Source: Gigantopelta aegis (Eukaryota; Mollusca; Gastropoda; Neomphalida; Peltospiridae). Taken from it: 64,000 bases of DNA. The position numbers and the translations under genes are program-made. Below, piece by piece: positions 1-9,661 of the stretch (positions are counted from its first letter, which is position 1; every line of letters starts with the position of its first letter). The DNA is taken from NCBI RefSeq assembly GCF_016097555.1, contig NC_054713.1:7901462-7965461 (forward strand). The letters are read 5' to 3'. The notes below the pieces were generated by a model, which was given only the letters and a program-made list of their open reading frames with translations, searched no databases and had not been told where the DNA came from.

Positions 1-300
1 CCAGTCTTTTTTTTCCTTTTTTTTGGGGGGGGGGGGGAGATGGGGGGGGGGGGTAGGGCTCAGTGTTAGGCCACGACACCCCATTTCCATGCGTACATCT
101 AGTACGATATGATACGATATGATACGAAACGACATGGTGCTGTATGACACGATATGGTTCAATATGATACGATATGATACGGTATGATACGATATGACAC
201 GATGTGATACGATATGATACGACACGATATGGTGCTGCACGTCGCGATATGGTTCTATATGATACGATATGATACGACACGCTACGGTATGCTACTTACG
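1..300. repeat. G-rich tract and degenerate 10-bp tandem repeat
   Basis: Bases 1-60 are T- and G-homopolymer rich. From about 98 to 295 a degenerate repeat of period 10 (core GATATGATAC) runs without interruption, with point variants and a few short indels. No coding potential is seen. Confidence 0.85.
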
Positions 301-330
301 AAATTAATAATAATTTTTTTTTTTTTTCAG

Positions 331-413
331 TGGTCATTTAAATATTGGAAACCAGTGGTATAAAATAGAATCAAGACTATGGAAAGTACACAACCCCCCT
401 CCTGTATGGCAAA
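331..413 (+). CDS. Internal exon of an unrecognised plus-strand gene
   Basis: A long T-tract ending in CAG (315-330) is followed by 83 nt with one open frame (one leading base, 27 codons, one trailing base) and then a strong donor, GTAAGTA, at 414. The other two frames contain stops. The peptide is W/N/P-rich and includes NPPPVWQ. It starts in phase 2 and ends in phase 1, which matches the exon at 36620-36714. Upstream exons would lie left of the window. I do not recognise the protein. The exon call rests on splice signals plus the open frame; the pairing with the distant exon is inference. Confidence 0.55.
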
Positions 414-456
414 GTAAGTATCACCAATTTTGTTTTTATGGCAGTTTTTCCACCAT

Positions 457-848
457 TAAAGGGACATTCCTGAGTTTACTGCAATTTTTAAGATGTTATC
501 GACAAACAGAGACTTTTTGACGATTGTAATTACATATCAAATATATTTTTCTGCGTAAAATATAAGTGACTCTATATTAAACGTGTTTCTGATCGTTCTA
601 ATATTTGTACTAGGTTAAATTTAATTTTATTTCCAAAAATATAATTGTTTTCGTACGTACGATATTATTTGAAGACAAAATCTAGTTTGGGCTTCTTACA
701 AATATCGAATCGACCAGAAACACATTAAATATACAGACACTGATATTCTAAACAAGAAAATATATTTAATATGTAAGTTTAATCGTAGAAATATTTTTAT
801 TAGTCGAAAACATCTTACAATGCAGCAAACTCAGGAATGTCCCTTTAA
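457..848. mobile_element. Fold-back MITE, family 1 (copy 1)
   Basis: The ends are inverted copies of one another: TTAAAGGGACATTCCTGAG at the left and its complement at 830-848, with inverted similarity continuing inward (GATGTT...AACATC). It has no ORF. Related copies lie at 3681-4085 and, split, at 9957-10054 plus 26761-27015. The inverted-repeat structure suggests a non-autonomous DNA transposon; no transposase source is visible here. Confidence 0.8.
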
Positions 849-1154
849 AAAAGAATGTTCAGTTACCCGATAATATACATGGGGTCTACAAACCACGTGG
901 TGATCTTAAGCTATTGATGTATAAATATCTATATATTGTATGTATGTCGGGTTTGACTAGTTCATACCTAGATTTTAACACACAGGCGCAGGAGCATATA
1001 TGTACCGTTATGTATGCAAGTACGTATGCTCATGTGCGTATGTATATGGATGTGTGGTGTGTGTGCGTGAGCGCGAGTGTGCGTTTGTGGTATGGCTGTT
1101 TGTCTGTCTGTCTGTCTGCATGCATGGATGTATAAAACTGTCGACCTCATTTAT

Positions 1155-1262
1155 AAAGTTAAAGTTTGTTTTGTTTATCGATACCACTAGAGCACACCGA
1201 TTTATTAATCACCATCTACTGAATGTCAAACATTTGGTAATTGTGACGTAAACTGAGAGAGG
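1155..1262 (-). mobile_element. SINE type I, 3' fragment
   Basis: Matches in reverse the 3' body of the window's most common SINE (TTGTTTA-CGATACCACTAGAGCAC...GTCAAACATTTGGTAATT). The tRNA-like head is absent. It follows a TG/TGTC-rich low-complexity stretch at about 1000-1130. Confidence 0.7.
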
Positions 1263-1370
1263 TATCTGAACGACAAAACGGTAACACATGACCAGGGTCG
1301 TATCTCCGCACAATACAGAGTCAAATAGGTATTTGGCAAAACAGTACTTGATTCTATGAATCTTTATCTA

Positions 1371-1592
1371 GTGCCTCGTCTATAAGAGGACAGCCACTCT
1401 CAAAGAGATGGTTCACAGGACATAATTTCATCCCTCGTGAACAACCAAAAGAAGACTGCCATTCTCGAGGAGATTCTTTACTGGACACTTCGTCCCTTCT
1501 GCGTCGCCACAAAGAGGACTGCCACTTATGAGGCGATCTTTACCGGCAATTTCATCACTCTTGCATCGCCGAAAAGAGGACTTCCACTCCAG
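1371..1592. repeat. Diverged tandem repeat, about 60-66 bp unit
   Basis: A core close to AAGAGGACTGCCACT recurs at about 1385, 1451, 1512 and 1572, each copy followed by similar sequence. The last two and a half units can be read openly on the plus strand, but the first carries stops. It may be a decayed coding repeat or a plain minisatellite. Confidence 0.55.
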
Positions 1593-1612
1593 ACTAGCTT
1601 ACTAAATCAAAA

Positions 1613-1795
1613 CTAGCACGTGGCGGAGCTCACCACACTACCTACAGCTGTGATGACATAACTGTCATAACAGTGATCATACCAGGTGTTCACGAAAGGT
1701 GGAGCATATCCTGCCCCACCGGTGGCACCCGTCATGAGTTCTGCCACCACAGCTTTCAAGTCTGTCACTTCATCTAAAACGATGAAAAAAAAAGT
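1613..1795 (-). CDS. Possible small terminal exon, unrecognised
   Basis: On the minus strand a T-rich tract ending in TTTTAG (about 1794) is followed by an open stretch that reads DEVTDLKAVVAELMTG and then a Gly/Ala/Tyr/Pro segment, stopping at 1613. The reading before the acceptor-like site looks intronic. No partner exon was found and the family is not recognised. It could equally be a chance ORF in intergenic sequence. Confidence 0.2.
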   Translation of the reverse strand, partial: TFFFIVLDEVTDLKAVVAELMTGATGGAGYAPPFVNTWYDHCYDSYVITAVGSVVSSATC

Positions 1796-1861
1796 GTGCA
1801 AGAGTTTCGACATTTCCTGTCCATATGTCCTAGACAGTCCTATCCCCAAGTCTGACATCAA

Positions 1862-2990
1862 TGAGGAAGCCCAGCACTTCGCATGGTCTATTCAGATCCG
1901 TGGAAGAGAGTCATTTCTCGCATCCCATGCCATGCAAGACAGACCCATTCCATGACGTCAGCCCATGCGGAATAAATATTTCTTGCATACCAGACAGATG
2001 AATCCATCTACTTCTAGTGTGACGGATAGATCTGTCTTTCCCTAGGGACAGACAGCTAACACTCGTCGCAAAATGACGTCATTTTGTCAAAACTACGTCA
2101 CTGTTTCTTTTTTTCACCGTCTTGACCAAATAATTGCATTAATATTTTGTCTATAACATTAATCGGTCCATTACGATATTTTTTCCAAGATTCTGCTATA
2201 TATGGTGGACCATTTAACATAAACATAAATACAACTTCACAGGCCAACCTCAAGAAAGTAATTAATGACGTCATCGCAGTATCGTTGAAGTTACGTCACA
2301 ACAGTTAAGACGCTTGTTGTTTTCTGTAACGTACACATACATTAATCCTTTGTTTCGATGTTTTGTAAAACTAGTTAGGTATGCAAGAAAAAGAATCAAA
2401 CATTCATGGATGTTGAAGTCAGGGAAATCCTAATCCTCGAAATACAACGGTTTTGTCTGAAACTCGCCAATGCTAGTTTCAGAAACTCGCCAAAACTCGT
2501 TTCAGACAAATAGTTGTATCTCTCGGGTTGGGATTTCCCTGTCTCCAACAGCCACTCCTGATATATTATCTCTTTCTTACACACCCGTGTAGGAGATCAC
2601 CGTTGTGTATCACAGTCGTATACAACGTATGTTGGAGATCGTTTCCGAGAGGTCATGACCCAGTTTAGTGTCATTGTAAGGAGATGTAAACTGATGTCAT
2701 TGGAATACTAACGTCATTCAAATTCAAAATTAGCTGTATTATTGCAATGCTTCGCCACATTAAAATGCTCGCTTTTCATCAATTTCATTTTCCGAGTGGT
2801 TGGCAAATGTTTTAGAGTGCTCTATTTTTAAGGACAACGGATCTGTTAGTACAGTAGTGATTTGGTTATGACGTGGTATGTATGCTTAAAGCCAAGTATT
2901 CATACGCCATGACCCAGTTAGGCTACGTTCTGTAACAACATAATTTAGTTCATTATATTGTTTACATTTTCATTGTTTCGAGGTATGTAA
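1862..2990. other. Non-coding stretch, nothing recognised
   Basis: No exon-like frame with splice signals was found. A short local repeat of AACTCGCCAA-type sequence lies at 2455-2510. The rest is unremarkable intronic or intergenic DNA. Confidence 0.5.
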
Positions 2991-2992
2991 GA

Positions 2993-3125
2993 AATAGAAT
3001 ACTACTTTCGTGTCCGTTTGATACCATTTATCTTACAACGAATTGTTTAAAAACGTATCCAACGAGCGAAAACGAGTTGGATGCGTTTTTAAACAACTCG
3101 TTGTAAGATAAAATTGTATCATCAT
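2993..3125. mobile_element. Fold-back MITE, family 2 (copy 1)
   Basis: A long imperfect hairpin: the arm near 3020-3060 (TTTGATACCATTTATCTTAC, then AACGAATTGTTTAAAAACG) is repeated inverted at 3085-3120. A better preserved copy is at 36053-36206. Confidence 0.75.
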
Positions 3126-3152
3126 CCATCATCGTTTTTTCCCGCTTATAAG

Positions 3153-3331
3153 TCAACGTGGTATGTGCTATCCTGTCTGTGGGATGGTGTATATAAAAAA
3201 TCCCTTGATACTAACGAAAAACGGGGGTTTCCTTTCTAAGACTAAATGTCAAAATTACCAAATGTTTAACATCCAATAACTGGTGATTAGTTAATGAATG
3301 TGCTCTGGTGATGTCGTTAAAATAAATAGAA
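3153..3331 (+). mobile_element. SINE type I, 5'-truncated
   Basis: Begins inside the SINE body (GTGGTATGTGCTATCCTGTCTG) and runs to the 3' end (GATGTCGTTAAAATAAAT). The tRNA-like head is missing. Confidence 0.8.
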
Positions 3332-3404
3332 GTCAACTGAAGTGCTGAACTATTTATTTCCTGAGATATCTTCTTTGTTTTGTTTTCGACTGGGAACCAT
3401 CAGC

Positions 3405-3650
3405 TCAGCCAAGGTAATAGCTAGTGCGGTATCGGTAAATTCTCACGTAGGAGGTGGTTGTCGTCAGCTTACATATTGCTGCGCAAGGGGTACACATTGC
3501 CACGGTCGAGCACGCCGCTACGGCGCAGCCTGGGTTCATATAATCGGTGCCATACCCTTTGTAGGTTGGGTAGTCGTAGTAGACAATGCAGCCTACTGGA
3601 CATGCCGGGGTTAGTGCGGCGATCTTTACGTTGTCGCATTGTGCTGAAAA

Positions 3651-3681
<31 letters not shown>

Positions 3682-5866
3682 TAAAGGGACATGCCTGAGT
3701 TTGCTGCATTATAAGATATTTCCGACAAATAAAATATTTCTACGATTAAACTTACATATTAAATATATTTTCTTGTTTAAAATATCAGTGTCTGCATATT
3801 CAATGTGTTTCTGGTCGTCTTAATATTTGTAAGCAGCTCAAACTGAATGTGTATTTTTGTGCTGGGGTGTCGGTAAACATTCATTCATTCATTCAAATAA
3901 TATTTTAGGAAATAAAATGAAATTTAACCTAGTACAAATATTAGAACGATCAGAAACACGTTTAATATACAGCCACTAATATTTTATGCAGAAATATATA
4001 TTTGATATGTAATTACACTCGTTAAAAGTCTCTGTTAGTCGAAAACATCTTAAGAATGGCAGCAAATTCAGGAATGTCCCTTTAATAAATAAATAATAAA
4101 TGAATTAATAAATAATAACTAAATGAATGAATAAATAAATAAGAAAAATAAAACTAACTAACTAACTTACTAACTAACCCGGACCACCAACACATACTGA
4201 CACTTTAAGAAATGAAAGACCGGTAATTTTAGAATTAATAACAAAATTGAGTATTCCTGATAACTGGGGGCAGCCAGTTTGTTTCGTTTTCGTCGCGCAA
4301 TCTAGCTTGGAAGGAAGTGACGTCAGCTCCTACCAAGACCTGTATGCACAGTGTAAACAAACGCAACAATTTACGACAAGGCGCTCCCCTTTGATCAACC
4401 GGACTTGTAAAACGACCCAAATAACTTGAAAATATAATAAACTTTTTAACTAAATACATTTCAATTTACATTAACAGAACGAAATGGGGTTACAGTATTT
4501 TTCTCTCCTAAAAAAAAATGCATACTAGTAGGCTACGTTGGAGCAAAAAGGATACCTAAGTGATCATTTTCTTTTCTTTGTCATTACATAATCGGTCAGT
4601 TTTCTGATTTTAGATGGAAAAGTCTACTTAATCAAACGTTTTACAGAATTATTCACAGTAATAAAGCATGACGGCTGATAATGGTCATTACCATTTTAGG
4701 GGTGGCAGGTTATTCCATCATACCCTGTGATGTTAATAATATCGGTACGTATTTTGTGTCTAGACGGCGGTAATTAATTGTCTCGTCTGGTTACCTACCA
4801 AATATACACCTGCCAATCAGGAATGAACGATGGAGGCAACTACACTATAGACCAGTTAACTAAACTCCCCACTCCGATTATCATTTCAGTACGTAGGTTA
4901 CTGCATGTACAAAACATGATAAAGTTATTTCGAACACTTTGACCATTGCGGTTTATTTTGTATTGAAAAATAATATACACTTATTCCTGGCTTTCTGAGA
5001 TAAATATAATTACACAACATTGCGATACATGCCTGTTTCATCATCTCTCAAATATCAGGTACCTTTGTTTCTTCCGTTCTAAGACTTAATTCCTGATGTG
5101 ACGCGTTAAGTATTACGTAACCACCGGCTCGCCAGACGGCGTATTCACTGCGATCGAACAAAATGGCTGCGCCAGTTATAGATAACAGCCTTCACATTTA
5201 ACCATTTTATTAATTAAATATAATAATATACTTGTTGATATTAAGCAATACTGTGCACTATATATATAGTTGAATATGCATATCAGTTCAAAAGCCTTGG
5301 GCGAGCATTCCTTTAAAGTTAATTTTGTTGGCTATTGGACATCAAACATTTGGTACTTGTGACTTAATAGTCTTAGAGAGGAAACCCGCAACAAAGTTCC
5401 ATTAATAGCAAGGGATCTTTTAGATGCACCATCCCACATACATGACAGCACATACCAAGGCCTTTGATATACCAGTCGTGGTGCACTGGCTAGAACGAGA
5501 TGTAGTCCAAATGGACCCACCGAAGGCGATCGATCCCAAACCGACCGCGCATCAAGCTAGCGCTTTACCACTGGGATACGTCCCACCCCACCACTAAAAA
5601 AGAGGCACTTGAATATATTTATGGAGACATGTCTCCTTGTCTCTCAGGATCCGCCTCTGATGAAAAGAGAGAAAAAAAACCCCATAATAATAAAAAAAAG
5701 AGAAAAGAAAAAGAAAAGTAAAACAACTAAAGACGGGGGAAAAAACCAAAGAAAAAGTAAACTTACCGCATGTAGGGTCCATACACTGAGGTCCCATGTA
5801 GTACTGACCATTGGTCAGTGCGACGAAGGCCAACAAGAGGCACGGCAGCATAAGACAGACCCTCAT
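3405..5866 (-). CDS. Gene A: small secreted 10-cysteine protein (two exons)
   Basis: Exon 1 is 5767-5866 and exon 2 is 3405-3643. Exon 1 starts at ATG in the context CAATCGAAGATG, shared with gene B, and encodes a signal peptide (MRVCLMLPCLLLAFVALTNG) then QYYMGPQCMDPTC. The donor GTAAGT splits a codon in phase 1; the acceptor TTTTCAG precedes CACAATGC, and joining keeps the frame (A-Q-C). The predicted product is 112 aa. Its ten mature cysteines (28, 33, 36, 48, 52, 73, 78, 84, 87, 91) are spaced 4-2-11-3-20-4-5-2-3, and it ends YRYRTSYYLG. It is Tyr-rich and has no transmembrane segment after the signal peptide, so export is likely. I do not recognise the family; a matrix, mucus or peptide-effector role would be a guess. 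An in-frame upstream ATG extends exon 1 by 14 codons, but gene B aligns from the second ATG. Confidence 0.72.
3681..4085. mobile_element. Fold-back MITE, family 1 (copy 2), in gene A intron
   Basis: Ends TTAAAGGGACATGCCTGAG and its near-complement GGAATGTCCCTTTAA. A 3' fragment of a third SINE family (GTGCTGGGGTGTCG then ATTC repeats, about 3845-3897) lies inside it. An ATAAATAA/ATGAATAA simple repeat flanks it at 4085-4150. Confidence 0.75.
4150..5320. other. Gene A intron, otherwise unremarkable
   Basis: No exon or recognisable element was found. The segment 4210-4430 has short open frames on both strands but no splice logic, and may be an unidentified repeat. Confidence 0.5.
5324..5594 (-). 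mobile_element. SINE type I in gene A intron
   Basis: Reverse copy ending in a tRNA-like head (GATCGATCCC, then GCTTTACCACTGGGATACG, CCCACC). The head has pol III A-box-like and B-box-like motifs on the minus strand. Confidence 0.85.
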
Positions 5867-6160
5867 CTTCGATTGTAGGATACTTGTTTGGGTTTTTTCC
5901 TTCAACACGTCGATCGTTGGTTTTGGTTCTTGCTGGGAGTTCGCTTTTTTATATAGGGCTTGAAGGTAACAGGTGGTCTACTTAAGACAAAGTATTTCAC
6001 GCGCAATGTCTTGAAAGCAAACAGGGAACACAAGATGGTGCCCACACGCACGTGCTTCACCTGTTGTTAAGCAGGGCACATACGTCATAACGTATGTATA
6101 TAACCATATGTCTATTTGTTCTGGTACAAAGAGCACGTACATAGCTAAGGGCTGTTCCAA
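5867..6160 (-). promoter_or_regulatory. Gene A promoter region
   Basis: A TATA element (TATATAAAAAAG, minus strand, about 5945-5956) lies about 85 nt before the ATG. Upstream are blocks shared with gene B's flank in the same order: CTTGAAAGCAAACA (about 6010), a GATGGTGCC-ACAC block (about 6035), CACCTGTTGTTA (about 6058) and AACCA. The shared order and spacing suggest conserved regulatory sequence or a recent common origin. Confidence 0.6.
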
Positions 6161-6224
6161 TAATTGTTGTATGATGGAGTAGTGGAGAAGCGTGTGTGTG
6201 TGGGGTGGGGGGTGGGGAGGTGCT

Positions 6225-6490
6225 TGAGGTACAGGAAATAAGTGGCGAGTAAGACACACGAAGTAACTGTGGGTGAGGCACAAGGATAACGTATGACGTT
6301 AAGGTACAGGAAATGTGTGTGTGTGTGTGGGGGGGGGGGGGTGAAGGGGGCAGGCACAAGTAATATATGTGGGGCTAAGGTACAAGAAATAAGTGAGCGC
6401 TCAGACAAAAGAAATAGCTGTGCGTGAGGCACAGGGAATACGTATGGGGTTACGGTGCAATGAAATAAGTGTGATGTTAAAGTACACGTC
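6225..6490. repeat. 25-bp minisatellite upstream of gene A
   Basis: About ten degenerate units related to GGTACAGGAAATAAGTG..., alternating between a GAGGCACA- and a TAAGGTACA-type start. A TG/G-rich expansion interrupts it at 6314-6342. It begins about 360 nt upstream of the gene A ATG and is not seen upstream of gene B. Confidence 0.7.
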
Positions 6491-6495
6491 AGGGG

Positions 6496-6862
6496 TTAAA
6501 AATGAATGAATGAATGAATGAATGAATGTTTCAAGACATCCCAGCATGAAAAATACATCGGCCATTGGGTGTCAAACTATGGTAAATTTAAAACATTAAA
6601 TGATGAACCACATCAGTATAAAAATTCAATAGTCAAATAAAAACACAGTGTAAAGAACTGTGCAAAAATACAAATATCACAGATATATGAAATAAAAATT
6701 TAGAATAAAAGTCAGTATCACGTAAAAATTGTAAAACAAATTCTGGATGGAATCGAAATGATTCCATCACATTACGCTGTCTAAATATATATTTTCCGAC
6801 AGAAATCGATCCTAGACCGGCCGCACATCGAGCAAGCGTTTTACAAGTGGTCTACGTCCCGC
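6496..6862 (-). mobile_element. GAAT-tailed SINE copy plus SINE type I head fragment
   Basis: (GAAT)n at 6500-6530 leads into AAGACATCCCAGCATGAAAAATAC, the start of a third SINE-like family also present at 62222-62335. Its body is followed at about 6798-6862 by an isolated reversed SINE type I head (GATCGATCCT, then CGTCCCGCC). Confidence 0.65.
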
Positions 6863-7098
6863 CAACTCTAATCTTGTGAAACACTCTTGTCGCCCACTGA
6901 CCTTTTCACAGTCACCGTGACAACGGATGTATCCAGAATGTTTCACCAGGGCCCAGGTTATGTCATGCGTCGTACTGACGTCATGGCTTACGCCGAATTT
7001 TACGGTAGCGTAGCGCTAAGATAGCTACGAAAATCTGGGCCCAGTGTCCTAGAGATATGTGATGGAAGTGGGAAAAGAATCATAATTTATTCATAATT

Positions 7099-7425
7099 GG
7101 GGGCGGCATTTAGCTCAGTAGGTTAAGCGCTAGCCTGAGGTTTTTGCGTCGCAGGATCAAACCATATCAGTGCATCCGTTCAACTATCTGGGTTTTCTTT
7201 TCTCGTTCCAACCAGTGCACCACAACTGGTCAAAGGCCGTGGTATGTGCTTTCCTGTCTGTGGGAAAATGCATATAAAAGATCCCTTGCTACATTAGAAA
7301 AAATGTAGCGGGTTTCTTCCGGTGACTACGAGTCAGAATTACCAAATGTTTGACATCCAATAGCCGATGATTAATTAATCAATGTTTTCCAGTAGTGTCG
7401 TTAAACTTAAACTTAAACAAATATT
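7099..7425 (+). mobile_element. SINE type I, full length, with a more tRNA-like head
   Basis: The head reads GCATTTAGCTCAGTAGGTTA, close to a tRNA D-arm/A-box, then diverges where the common copies have GATCGATCC. The body and 3' end (GTGTCGTTAAACTTAAAC) are typical. This may be an older or separately derived subfamily. Confidence 0.75.
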
Positions 7426-7493
7426 ATAACTAAAAATAACCCATGATTTGATAACATTACGAAACTTCTGTCCCCCCCCCCCCTCCCCCCACC

Positions 7494-7716
7494 TTCCTGC
7501 CAGTGCACCACGACTGGTACATCAAAGGCCGTGGCATGTGCTATCCTGTCTATGGGATGGTGCATATTGCTGATCGAAAAGAGTAGCCCATGAAGTGGCG
7601 ACAGCGGGTTTCCTTTCTTAATATCTGTGTGGTCCTTAACCATATGTCTGACGCCATATACCCGTAAATAAAATGTGTTGAGTGCGTCGTTAAATAAAAC
7701 ATTTTCTTCCTCCACC
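7494..7716 (+). mobile_element. SINE type II, 5'-truncated
   Basis: Type II shares the central domain with type I but has a different 3' half: AGTAGCCCATGAAGTGGCG, then ACGCCATAT-CCGTAAATAAA and GTCGTTAAATAAAACATTT. A C-rich run precedes it. Confidence 0.8.
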
Positions 7717-7916
7717 CCCCCTTTTTTTTTTCACTCTCTCATATTTTTTTTTTTATTAAACAAAGTATTTATTCAGCAAAGTATTTATTCAGCATATTAT
7801 TCGACAGCTGACTAAAACCTGTTCCAATTGTTTACTCAAGTGTCAAGGAAAACAGACACGCAACTCTCTGTTAACAGTATAAATATAAAGACTGGGTCCG
7901 TGCGTGAGACATTCAT

Positions 7917-8195
7917 TTTAACTTATTTTCGTGTTTATAGTCCAATTAAGGTTCAAACACGCTGTCCTGGGCACACACAACTCAGCTATCTGGGCTGTCT
8001 GTCCAGGACTGTGAGTTAGTTGTTAATTGATAGCGGTTAGTTTAGAGAAAAGAGGGTGTAGCGGCCTTATACCTTCCCACTCGTTGAAACTCGCTCTGGG
8101 TGGGAGTCGGTACCGGGCTGTGCAACCTGTACCTACCAGCCTTATGTCCGATGGCTTAACCCCGAAACCACCGAGGCCAGTTGTGCGTGAGTGCT
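7917..8195 (-). mobile_element. SINE family 2 (tRNA-derived), full length
   Basis: On the minus strand it starts GGCCTCGGTGGTTTCGGGG-type and contains TAAGGCTGGTAGGTACAGG and a run ending in TTGAACCTTAATTGG. Other copies: 30176-30432 (+), 41255-41515 (-), with fragments at 9455-9547 and 39721-39806. Confidence 0.75.
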
Positions 8196-8377
8196 GTCCG
8201 GCTTTTTTAAAAATTTGACAGAGGCCGAATACTCGCGAACAAATTTGACTGGTACTCTGTCGTCTTCTATCACATCCCGTCCAATAATGTTAGGCACAAA
8301 AAACTAGTCTAGCGAATGACCGCGATCGCTCGACCGGAACACGAGTTCGTTTGTGACTGCGACACCAGTGGACAGTC

Positions 8378-8905
8378 CCAAGGAAGGAAAGAAACGTTTT
8401 ATTTACGGTTATAAAAATTATTGCGTCAGACATATGGTTAAAGACTACGTAGGTATTGAGAGAGGAAACTCGCTGTCGCCACTTCATAGGCTACTCTTTT
8501 GTTTTTGATTAGCAACAAGGGATCTTTTTTATGCACCATCCCACAGACAGGATAGTACATACAACGGCCTTTGTTATACAGCTGTGGTGTACTGGCTTGG
8601 ACGAGAAATAGCCCAATGGCCCCGCTGACGAGAATCGATCCTAAATCGCGCTTTAGGATTGATTCCCTTCGGTGGACCCATTGGGCTCTTTCTCGTACCA
8701 ACCAGTGCACCACGACTGGTATATCAATGGCTGTGGTATGTACCATCCTGTCTGTGGGATGGTGCTTATAAAAGATCCCTTGCACATGATGAAAAAAATT
8801 AACTGTTTTCCTCTCTAAAACTATATGTCAAAATTACCAGATGTTTGACTTCCAAAAGCCGATGATTTACAAATCAATGTGCTCTAGTCGTGTCGTTAAA
8901 CAAAT
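8378..8905. mobile_element. Two SINEs head to head: type II (-) and type I (+)
   Basis: A minus-strand type II copy (8378-about 8650) abuts a plus-strand type I copy (about 8660-8905), so the tRNA-like ends face each other. The plus copy ends GTGTCGTTAAACAAAT. Confidence 0.8.
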
Positions 8906-9020
8906 TTGTTTTTGATATATAAACAGTGTACGACATCGGCTGTCAGCCATCGGACATAAGGCTGGCATGTATGTATATATGTATGTATTGATGTATGAAT
9001 ATCTATATATTGTATGCATG

Positions 9021-9127
<107 letters not shown>

Positions 9128-9204
9128 CTGTTAAACGCATAAGACAATAGACGTTTTCAATTATTTATTTACCGATTCATCTTTCTTAGCTGGGTAAACT
9201 CTGC

Positions 9205-9572
9205 TCAGCCGAGGTAGTACCGAGTCTGATATCGGTAAACGGGCACCATGGTCATGTTGGTCGAAAGCTTGCACTGGGCTACGCACGGGATACACATGGC
9301 TTGAGTCATGCACGACGGTGTTTGGCATCCAAAGGATTGGTACAGTCTATAGCCACCGTAGTAGTAGATGCATCCGTAGGGACACTTAGGGTTCATCTCC
9401 GAGAGAGTTTTATCATTGCATTGTGCTGAAAGAAAACGTTTATATTTTCATTTCATTGCAACTAAATTTCGTGCTTATAATCCAATTAAGGTTCAAGCAC
9501 GCTATCCTGAGCACACACCTCAACTATCTGGGCTGTCTGACCAGGACAGTGGTTTTGTTGAGAGAGAGAGAG

Positions 9573-9661
<89 letters not shown>

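Noticed and set aside
7099..7175. A genuine tRNA gene
   Set aside because: It has an A-box-like D-arm but no credible anticodon stem, T-arm or acceptor pairing, and runs straight into a SINE body.
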